Source of the DNA: Actinomycetota bacterium
GTDB lineage: Bacteria; Actinomycetota; Actinomycetes; Actinomycetales; Kineosporiaceae
Length of the DNA stretch: 42,038 bases
Assembly: GCA_016213575.1 (NCBI GenBank)
Contig: JACRAB010000244.1
Span: 1-42,038 of the forward strand
Direction: 5' to 3'
Part shown: piece by piece, positions 8,275-15,070 of the stretch
Layout: the number at the start of each line of letters is the position of its first letter
Position numbering within the stretch: the first letter of the stretch is position 1
Notes under the pieces: generated by a model
What the model saw: only the letters and a program-made list of their open reading frames with translations
The model's database searches: none
Told to the model about the DNA's origin: nothing
Translations under genes and position numbers: made by a program

Positions 8275-8784
8275 GTGAGCACCCGGACGCCGACGAGCAC
8301 CGTCTCGAGCGCGACGGTGCGCACCCCCGCGGACCTCGCCGGCGTCTTCGCCGGGTGCGTCCGGGCGCGCGGCCTGACGACGGACCGGTTCACCGCCTGG
8401 ACGGCCTGGGAGACGTTCGCGGACTTCGCCGCCGTGCGGATGCGCGCCGCCGACGGGCTCGAGGCCGACGCCCTGCTCTACCAGTGGGGCACCTACCACC
8501 GTGGCGGCCGCTCGCAGTTCTGCCTCGTGCTGAGCCGCCAGGTCGTCGCGGCGCCGGGCGAGATCTCGCTCGTCGGGCACGACGAGTACCTCCAGCTCGA
8601 CGTCCGGCTGACCTACGACGTCGACCCGACGCTCACCGCGCTCGGCCGCTTCGAGTCGTCGTGGGTGCAGGACGGCGAGCGCGCCGCGAGCGGCTGGGTG
8701 GCCCAGGTGAGCGGCCGGCCGGAGTGGCCGGTGCTGTCGCCGTTGCGGCCCGTGGCGGTCGAGGTCACGAGCGAACGGGTCTGA
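8275..8784 (+). CDS. Conserved hypothetical protein
   Basis: 169 aa from GTG 8275 (an in-frame GTG at 8251 would overlap the upstream gene). I do not recognise a domain. The sequence looks like a compact mixed alpha/beta protein: a helical first third (TPADLAGVFAGCVRARGL, TAWTAWETFADFAAVRM), then alternating polar/hydrophobic strands (FCLVLSRQVV, YLQLDVRLTYDV, PVAVEVTSERV). There is no signal peptide or membrane segment. Codon use is typical of the region, so it is a real gene. It follows the hydrolase by 10 bp and converges on the FAD oxidoreductase with 21 bp between stops. Confidence 0.6.
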   Translation: MSTRTPTSTVSSATVRTPADLAGVFAGCVRARGLTTDRFTAWTAWETFADFAAVRMRAADGLEADALLYQWGTYHRGGRSQFCLVLSRQVVAAPGEISLVGHDEYLQLDVRLTYDVDPTLTALGRFESSWVQDGERAASGWVAQVSGRPEWPVLSPLRPVAVEVTSERV

Positions 8785-8805
8785 CCCGTTCCGCCGCAAG
8801 GCGTC

Positions 8806-10233
8806 TCATCGTGACCGGAGATGCCGCAGTGCGCGCTGCGCCGCGTGCGACCCGCACATCCCGTGCGCGCCCGGGCCCGGCGGGGTCGCCGCCGAGCAGA
8901 GGAACATCCCCGGAACCCCGACGTCGTACGGTGCGAGCGCGGCGAGACCACCGCGGGCGCCGAGCAGGAGCTGCCGGACGTCCTTGCGACCGGTGAGGAT
9001 GTCGCCGCCGGCGAAGTTCGGGTTCCACGCGGCGAAGTCGGCCGGCCGGGTCACCCGCAGCGCGACGACGCGCTCGCGCAGGCCGGGGGCGAAGCGCTCG
9101 AGCTGGGCGAGGACGGCGTCCGTCGCGTCGCCGTCGTAGCCGTGCGGCACGTGGGCGTAGGCCCAGACCGGGTGGACGTCACCGGCGGAGCGCTGCGGGT
9201 CGGCGAGGTACTGCTGCCCGACGAGCACGAACGGGCGCTGCGGCATCCGGCCCCGGACGACGTCCCGCTCGGCGGCGGCCACCTCGGCCACGGTGCCGCC
9301 GGCGTGCACGGTGCCCGACCGGCGCGCCGCGTCCGCCGTCCAGGGCACGCCGCCCTCGACGGCGAGGTCGACCTTGAACGCGCCCGGCCCGCGGCGGAAC
9401 CGGCGGTACGCGCGTGCGACCCGGGCGGGCAGCCGGTCGCCGAGGATCGCCGCGACCTGGGGCGGGTCGAGGTCGAAGAGGGTCACGTCGGCCGGCGGGA
9501 GGTCGGCCGACGAGCGGACCCGGACGCCGGTCTCGACGCGGCCGCCGTGCGCGGTCAGGGACGCCGTGAGTGCGCGGGCGATGGACCGGGAGCCGCCGGC
9601 GGCGACCGCCCAGCCGTGCCGGTGCCCGGCGGTGAGGATGCCCAGCCCGATCGCCGAGCTGAGCGGGCGGTCCAGCCGGGTGAAGGCGTGCGCGGCGGCG
9701 CCCGCCCACAGGGCGCGGGCCTCGTCGGTGCGGAACAGCCGGGCGAGCACGGTCGCGGGGAGAAGGGTCGGGGCGCCGAACCTGCTGAGCAGCAACGGGT
9801 GCCGGGGGACGCCGAGCAGCGGCCCGAGGATGTCCTCGGCGAGCGCGTCGTACCGGGCGGCCGGCCCGGCGAACAACCGGCGCCACGTGCCGCCGTCCGG
9901 TCCGAGCCCGGCGGCGGTCTCCTCGACGTCGGTCAGGAGGACGCCGGCACGGCCTCCGTCGAGCACGTGGACGCAGTCGACCGGGGCGGACCGCCACGAC
10001 AGGCCGTGGGAGGCGAGGTCGAGCCGCTCGAAGACCGGTGACCCGACGGCCATCGGGTGGATCGCCGAGCAGTGGTCGTGGAGCATCCCGGGCACGAGGC
10101 CCTCCCACGACCGGGTGCCGCCGCCGACCTCGTCGGCGGCCTCGAGGAGGGTCACGTCGACGCCCTCGCTCGCGAGCAGCGCCGCGGCGGCGAGCCCGTT
10201 GGGCCCGCCGCCGACGACCAGTGCTGTGCTCAC
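8806..10233 (-). CDS. Phytoene-desaturase-like FAD-dependent oxidoreductase
   Basis: 475 aa from GTG 10233, whose first bases overlap the stop of the upstream DUF3556 gene (GTGA). The N-terminus is a dinucleotide-binding fold, ALVVGGGPNGLAAAALLASEGVDVTLLEAADEVGGG, with GGGPNG and the ribose-binding Glu. The C-terminus has the matching FAD closure (GVPGMFLCSAATPPGPGAHGMCGSHAAQRAL). The overall plan matches the carotenoid/retinol desaturase branch of amine-oxidase-like flavoproteins (NAD(P)/FAD-dependent oxidoreductases). The substrate is probably a lipid or isoprenoid (family knowledge), but no carotenoid synthesis gene is nearby. Its linkage with an acyl-AMP ligase and a DUF3556 membrane protein suggests modification of an acyl chain. 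Confidence 0.82.
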   Translation of the reverse strand: MSTALVVGGGPNGLAAAALLASEGVDVTLLEAADEVGGGTRSWEGLVPGMLHDHCSAIHPMAVGSPVFERLDLASHGLSWRSAPVDCVHVLDGGRAGVLLTDVEETAAGLGPDGGTWRRLFAGPAARYDALAEDILGPLLGVPRHPLLLSRFGAPTLLPATVLARLFRTDEARALWAGAAAHAFTRLDRPLSSAIGLGILTAGHRHGWAVAAGGSRSIARALTASLTAHGGRVETGVRVRSSADLPPADVTLFDLDPPQVAAILGDRLPARVARAYRRFRRGPGAFKVDLAVEGGVPWTADAARRSGTVHAGGTVAEVAAAERDVVRGRMPQRPFVLVGQQYLADPQRSAGDVHPVWAYAHVPHGYDGDATDAVLAQLERFAPGLRERVVALRVTRPADFAAWNPNFAGGDILTGRKDVRQLLLGARGGLAALAPYDVGVPGMFLCSAATPPGPGAHGMCGSHAAQRALRHLRSR

Positions 10234-12047
10234 GCAGGCGTCTTCGTCTGCGTCCGGGCGGGGCCGGAAACCCACGGCAGGGCGCCGTCCTTCTCCCGCG
10301 TCCACGTCGAGGTCAGCGTGACGGGCCCGTCGGGCAGCCACGGCTGCGTGCGGACGCACTCCTCGACGTCCCAGGTGCCGCGCTCGACGACCCCGGTCGC
10401 GACGTCGACGAGCTTCCACTCCTGGGTCCGCCTGTGGATCGGCTGCGACTCCACCCAGACGACGAGGAACTCGCCGGGCTCGAACCCGATCCGCTTCTGC
10501 AGCGCCTTGAGCAGGTCCTCGTCGTGCAGGTGACCGTCACCGAAGTTGAAGCCCAGCAACGAGTTGCAGGCGAACTCGGCCTCGCGGACGGTCCGGCTCT
10601 CGATGTCCGGCACCCGCGACAGCAGCACCGAGAACAGGCCGCGGCCCTGGCTGTGCATCGTGCGCCAGCCGAGCGTCTGCTGCATGGTCACCTCGGCGAC
10701 CGGCAACGGGTAGCCCATCGCCTGGAGCTGGTCGACCTGGTTCTTCGTCGGCCGGTGCGCGAGGGTGTTGAGCTTCTCCTCCGCCCCCGGGGCGAACGCC
10801 CACGTCGCCGAGGCCCAGTTGCCCGCGTACTGCCGCATCGAGGGCAGGAACGACACCAGGTCGGGGCGCAGGTTGCCGAGCACGGGGAAGAAGAGCAGCC
10901 CGGCGACGAGCGCTGCGAGCAGGAGCGGCGAGGACATGTCCCCGACACCGTAGCCCTCGCCCGCGGGGAAGCCCGCGAAGAGCACGACCGTCGTGAACGC
11001 GAACTGCAGGTTCCACTCCTGCGGCACCGCGAGGGCGAACGCGCCGATGATGAAGAAGTGGAAGACCACCATCCCGGTCACGGCGAGCAGGGTGATCGTC
11101 CGGTTCGTCGAGAGGAGCAGCACGAGCGGCAGCACGAGCTCGACGACGGTGCCGCCGACGTGCGCGAACCCCGAGGCGATCCACGAGGGCCGCAGGTCCT
11201 GCGGGAAGTTCCGGTACAGGCTCCGCTTGAACCCGAGGAACGGCAGGCACGGGCTGTTGGAGAGCATCGGCGGGACGACGTTCGTGAAGTGGTGGCCGAG
11301 CTTGGAGACCCCGGCACCCATCCACACGACGACGATGAGCAGCTTGGCGGCGACGATCATGTCGACGAACCCGAGCGTGCCGAAGAACAGCAGCGCCGGG
11401 CCGTACTGCTCGGCCCGCGCGGTGAGGAACGCGGTCTTGTCCCGCAGCCCGAGGACGACGAGCAGCGCGAGCGCGACGAGCGAGACGGTCGGGCTGACGA
11501 GCCCGGACTCGTTGCCCGGCAGGGCCTTCGCGAGCGAGTCGGTGACCCGGCCCGGCAGCACGACGAGCGCCAGGAGCGCGCCGAGGAAGCCCAGGTACAC
11601 CGCGACGTCGAAGAGCGTCCGGGTGTCGCCGTTCGTCCCGGGAACCGCCTTCCACGGGCGCAGCCGGATCGTGCCGGGGCGGGCGTAGAAGAGCACGCCG
11701 CCCGTCATGGGCCTGAACTTGCCGGCGAGCGGCCCCCAGGAGCCGGCGATGCCGAGCGCCTCGAGGAACATCGTCCAGGCGACCATCTTCTGCCAGACGA
11801 CGGGCTCGGCCCACCACCCGGAGACGTCCCACGCCGGGCCGACGCCGCTGGTCCACGTCGCGAGCGAGAAGCCGGCGACGAGCCACAGCACGACGATCTT
11901 CACGAGGTACGTCACGTGGATCATCTTCGGCGTCCCGAAGCCGTACTCGACCCAGTGCAGGGCGAGGGTCTTCGTCCGCTCCATGAGCGGCTTGTCGAGG
12001 AACGTCTCGAGGTCGACGGGTGGGAAGTCCCCGGTCTTGAAGCCCAT
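10230..12047 (-). CDS. DUF3556 family integral membrane protein
   Basis: 605 aa, ATG 12047 with an upstream GAAGGG ribosome site. The N-terminus MGFKTGDFPPVDLETFLDKPLMERTKTLALHWVEYGFGTPK is what I know of the DUF3556 transmembrane family of mycobacteria and relatives, and the length is close to the family's. I see about eight to ten hydrophobic segments between residues 45 and 415. VVWMGAGVSKLGHHF resembles the membrane core of HTTM/gamma-carboxylase-like proteins, though this is a loose likeness. The last 190 residues are soluble and Trp-rich (FLVVWVESQPIHRRTQEWKLVDVATG). Function is unknown. It is the middle gene of a three-gene unit with an acyl-AMP ligase upstream and an FAD enzyme downstream. 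Confidence 0.8.
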   Translation of the reverse strand: MGFKTGDFPPVDLETFLDKPLMERTKTLALHWVEYGFGTPKMIHVTYLVKIVVLWLVAGFSLATWTSGVGPAWDVSGWWAEPVVWQKMVAWTMFLEALGIAGSWGPLAGKFRPMTGGVLFYARPGTIRLRPWKAVPGTNGDTRTLFDVAVYLGFLGALLALVVLPGRVTDSLAKALPGNESGLVSPTVSLVALALLVVLGLRDKTAFLTARAEQYGPALLFFGTLGFVDMIVAAKLLIVVVWMGAGVSKLGHHFTNVVPPMLSNSPCLPFLGFKRSLYRNFPQDLRPSWIASGFAHVGGTVVELVLPLVLLLSTNRTITLLAVTGMVVFHFFIIGAFALAVPQEWNLQFAFTTVVLFAGFPAGEGYGVGDMSSPLLLAALVAGLLFFPVLGNLRPDLVSFLPSMRQYAGNWASATWAFAPGAEEKLNTLAHRPTKNQVDQLQAMGYPLPVAEVTMQQTLGWRTMHSQGRGLFSVLLSRVPDIESRTVREAEFACNSLLGFNFGDGHLHDEDLLKALQKRIGFEPGEFLVVWVESQPIHRRTQEWKLVDVATGVVERGTWDVEECVRTQPWLPDGPVTLTSTWTREKDGALPWVSGPARTQTKTPA

Positions 12048-12142
12048 GGCGTGCCCTTCGTGGTGGGGGAGGGAGGCGTTGTCGTGCGGGCGTGCTGGCG
12101 CCCCTCGCGGCCGGGCGGCCGCGAGGTGTCGGTGGGTGCGGG

Positions 12143-13615
12143 TCAGCCCGCCGGGGCGAGCCCCCGGCGCAGGGTCGGCTTGTCGATCTTCCCGACGGGG
12201 TTCTTCGGGAGGGCGTCCACGAGGTCCACCCGGGTCGGAAGCTTCATCCGGGCCAGCCGGGTCGCGCAGTGCGCGAGCAGGTCGTCGCCGGTCGTCCCGG
12301 AGCCGGGCCGGACCGCGACGAACGCGACGGGCACCTCGCCGAGGACGGCGTCCGGGGCGCCGACGACGGCGGCCTCGACGACGTCCGGGTGGGTGTGGAG
12401 CGCGTTCTCGATCTCCTTGGGGTAGATGTTCTCCCCGCCGCGGATGATCATGTCCTTGATCCGGTCGACGAGGACGAGGTAGCCGTCCTCGTCGAAGCGG
12501 CCGACGTCCCCGGTGCGCAGCCAGCCGTCGACGACCGTCGCGGCGGTGTCCTCGGGCCGCCCGAGGTAGCCGCGCATGACGGTCGGCCCGGAGATGACGA
12601 CCTCGCCGGTGCCCTCCCGGTCGATCGTGCCGTCCTCGTGGCGGAGCAGGACCTGCTGGCCGGGCAGCGGCAGCCCGACCGTCCCTGGCTTGCGGACACC
12701 GTCCGGCGGGTTGAGCGTCGACGCGCAGGTGCCTTCGGACAGGCCGTAGCCCTCGACGATCGGCACGCCGAACCGGTCCTGGAACGCATGGATCGCGGCC
12801 GCGGGCATCGGGGCTGCGCCGCAGATGACGCGGCGCAGCGACGACGTGTCCGGCGTGACGTCCGCCGGCAGGTTCGCCAGCAGCACGTAGATCGCCGGCA
12901 CGGCGGAGAAGTACGTCGGGCGCACCCGCTCGACGTCGGCGAAGAACGTGTCCGGGCGGAACCGGCCGGCGATCGTCGCCCGGCCGCCGGCGAGCAGCGG
13001 CGAGAGAACGCCCACCGTGATCCCGTTGACATGGAACAGCGGCAGCACGAGCAGCGAGTGGTCCCCGGCGTCGAGACCGATACCGGCGACGATGCCGCGG
13101 CACATCGCCTCGATGTTCGCGTGATCGAGCATGACGCCCTTGGGGCGACCCGTCGTCCCGCTCGTGTAGATGACGAGCGCGAGGTCGTCGCTGCGCGCCA
13201 CCGGTTCCGCGGGAACGTGTCCCGGGTCGGCCGGGGCCGTGAGGAGCCCGGCGACGTCGAGGGTCGCCGCGGGGGTCGCGGCCGGGTCGGCGACGACGAC
13301 CTTCGCGCCGCTGTCGTCGAGCTGGTACCCGGCCTCGGTCGGTGTCAGGGCAGGGTTGACCGGGGTGACGCAGGCGCCGAGGTGCCAGGCGGCGAAGAGC
13401 GTGACGACGAGCTCGACCCGGTTCGGCAGGACGACCGCGACCATGTCACCGGGCCCGACGCCGGCTGCGGCGAGGTGCGTGGCGGCGTTCCGGACGGCGC
13501 CGGCGAACGCCGCGTTGTCCAGGGCCAGCGCGTCGTCCGCGATGCAGCCGCCCGCCGGGTCGCGGCGCGCCCGGACGGTGGGCAGCCCCGCAAGCGCAGG
13601 CAGTGGCATGGGCAT
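12143..13615 (-). CDS. AMP-dependent acyl-CoA synthetase/ligase (class I adenylate-forming)
   Basis: 490 aa, ATG 13615. All core motifs are present: the phosphate-binding loop IYTSGTTGRPKGVML, LPLFHVNG, YGLSEGT (adenine site), DGWLRTGDVG, the hinge DRIKDMIIRGGENIYPKEIE, and PKNPVGKIDK with the catalytic C-terminal Lys. This enzyme activates a carboxylic acid as an acyl-AMP and normally transfers it to CoA. The sequence resembles medium- or long-chain fatty acyl or aryl acid ligases; specificity cannot be read. It is the first gene of the minus-strand unit, 95 bp ahead of the DUF3556 gene, and is divergent from the PucR regulator with 168 bp between, so the regulator may control it. Confidence 0.9.
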   Translation of the reverse strand: MPMPLPALAGLPTVRARRDPAGGCIADDALALDNAAFAGAVRNAATHLAAAGVGPGDMVAVVLPNRVELVVTLFAAWHLGACVTPVNPALTPTEAGYQLDDSGAKVVVADPAATPAATLDVAGLLTAPADPGHVPAEPVARSDDLALVIYTSGTTGRPKGVMLDHANIEAMCRGIVAGIGLDAGDHSLLVLPLFHVNGITVGVLSPLLAGGRATIAGRFRPDTFFADVERVRPTYFSAVPAIYVLLANLPADVTPDTSSLRRVICGAAPMPAAAIHAFQDRFGVPIVEGYGLSEGTCASTLNPPDGVRKPGTVGLPLPGQQVLLRHEDGTIDREGTGEVVISGPTVMRGYLGRPEDTAATVVDGWLRTGDVGRFDEDGYLVLVDRIKDMIIRGGENIYPKEIENALHTHPDVVEAAVVGAPDAVLGEVPVAFVAVRPGSGTTGDDLLAHCATRLARMKLPTRVDLVDALPKNPVGKIDKPTLRRGLAPAG

Positions 13616-13769
13616 CGCACGCTCCGTCGCTCGTCGTGGCGCGGTCGATCACCGCTGCCGTCCCAGCGAGGATCACCGGCCCGCTGTGACCTACGCCATG
13701 GACTGCGGTCACGAAGTCCGCCCGGGTGACTGTGCCCGCGCACCAGGGTCGAAGGTCCCGGGGCGCGGA

Positions 13770-13775
13770 TAGAGT
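13770..13775 (+). promoter_or_regulatory. Candidate -10 (TAGAGT) of the PucR regulator gene
   Basis: TAGAGT lies eight bases before GTG 13784 and no ribosome site is present, again suggesting a leaderless message. The 168-bp region 13616-13783 also has to hold the promoter of the divergent ligase. Confidence 0.35.
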
Positions 13776-13783
13776 CGGCGACC

Positions 13784-15028
13784 GTGCTCACCGAGGAGCT
13801 CGTCGCCGACGCCGCCCGCCTCATCGAGGCCCGGCTGGAGTCCCTCGTGCCCGAGATGACCGCCCACTTCGTCGAGGTCATCCCCGAGTTCCAGCACGAC
13901 GACGCCGTCCGGCGGCTCATGGTCGCGAGCACAACGGCGAACGTCGAGGCGATCATCGCCCTCCTCGCGCACAAGATCGCCGAGAGCGACATCACCGTGC
14001 CGCCGGCGGCCGCGGAGTACGCCCGGCGCTTCGCCCAGCACGGCCTCTCGCTCGAGGGGCTGCTCCGGGCCTACCGGATCGGGCACAACATGTTCACCCG
14101 GTGGGGTCTGGCGGCACTCGCCGAGGTGACGACGTCCGGCCCGCAGCTCGCGGACGCCGGCAACCACCTCGTGCTGCGCACCGACGTCTACATCGACAGG
14201 GTCGCCGAGTCGCTCGTCGAGATCTACGAGTCCGAGCGCCGGCGCTGGGACAGCCGCACCGACGCCGCCCGGATCGCCCAGCTGCGGATCGTGCTCGACA
14301 ACGAGTCGCTGAGCACGCGCTCCGCGCAGGACCTCATCGACGTCGCCCTCGACGGCTGGCACATCGGGGCCGTCGCCTGGGTCGACGACACGACGGGCGA
14401 CCCGGTCGCGAGCCTCCAGGCCGCGCGGCGGGTGCTCGCCGACTCCCTGGGGCGCACCGTCGAGACCGTCGTCGTCGACGACGTGACGCTGTGGGCGTGG
14501 GTGACGTCGCCGGCCCGGGCGGCCGTCGACGTCGAGGCGCTCGGCCGGAAGCTGGCCGCGGTCAGCCCGATCCGGGTCACGCTCGGGTCACCGGCGTGCG
14601 GCCTCGCCGGGTTCCGGCAGACCCACCGCGAGGCGCTGCGGGCGCGGGCGGTCGTCCAGGCCGCACCGGCCGCGCACGGCCGGGTCGTCCGGTTCGACGA
14701 CGTCGCGGTCGCGGCGCTGCTCACCGACCACCCGACGGTGCTGCGGGCATGGGTGCGGCGGGTCCTCGGCGACCTCGCCGAGGACGACGAGGGCACGGCG
14801 CGGCTGCGGCAGACGGTGCGCGCGCTGCTCACGTGCGGCGGCAGCTACACCGCGGCCGCGGCCCTGCTGCACGTGCACAAGAACACCGTGCACTACCGCG
14901 TGCAGCGCGCCGAGGAGCTGCGCGGCCTGCCGATCGCCGAGGGCCGGCTCGACGTCGAGGTCGCGCTCCTCGTGTGCGAGCTGCTCGGCCCGCGGGTGCT
15001 CTCCGCGGGACCGCGCCGCCCGGACTGA
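13784..15028 (+). CDS. PucR/CdaR-type transcriptional regulator
   Basis: 414 aa from GTG 13784. The C-terminal block ALLTCGGSYTAAAALLHVHKNTVHYRVQRAEEL (near residues 345-380) is the PucR-type helix-turn-helix, ending with the family signature DVEVALLVCELLG. The first 200 residues are helical and resemble the RsbR-like/PucR sensory N-terminus (LEGLLRAYRIGHNMFTRWGLAAL). The middle is a GGDEF-like regulatory module (CdaR type). Such proteins respond to small metabolites and activate catabolic genes. The divergent position next to the acyl-AMP ligase operon makes that operon the likely target (inference). The gene ends 42 bp from the convergent pnkp stop. Confidence 0.88.
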   Translation: MLTEELVADAARLIEARLESLVPEMTAHFVEVIPEFQHDDAVRRLMVASTTANVEAIIALLAHKIAESDITVPPAAAEYARRFAQHGLSLEGLLRAYRIGHNMFTRWGLAALAEVTTSGPQLADAGNHLVLRTDVYIDRVAESLVEIYESERRRWDSRTDAARIAQLRIVLDNESLSTRSAQDLIDVALDGWHIGAVAWVDDTTGDPVASLQAARRVLADSLGRTVETVVVDDVTLWAWVTSPARAAVDVEALGRKLAAVSPIRVTLGSPACGLAGFRQTHREALRARAVVQAAPAAHGRVVRFDDVAVAALLTDHPTVLRAWVRRVLGDLAEDDEGTARLRQTVRALLTCGGSYTAAAALLHVHKNTVHYRVQRAEELRGLPIAEGRLDVEVALLVCELLGPRVLSAGPRRPD

Positions 15029-15039
15029 CCCGGCCGAAC

Positions 15040-15062
15040 CGCCCGGGAGGGCCGCCCGGGCG
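15040..15062. terminator. Hairpin between convergent PucR and pnkp genes
   Basis: Perfect 8-bp arms CGCCCGGG / CCCGGGCG with a 7-base loop sit in the 42-bp gap between two convergent stops. There is no T tract. Position and symmetry suggest a bidirectional terminator. Confidence 0.5.
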
Positions 15063-15070
15063 ACGCACCG

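Noticed and set aside
5109-8393. Minus-strand open frame of 1094 codons spanning several genes
   Set aside because: It crosses the WS/DGAT gene out of frame and the hydrolase in antisense, with low-complexity composition.
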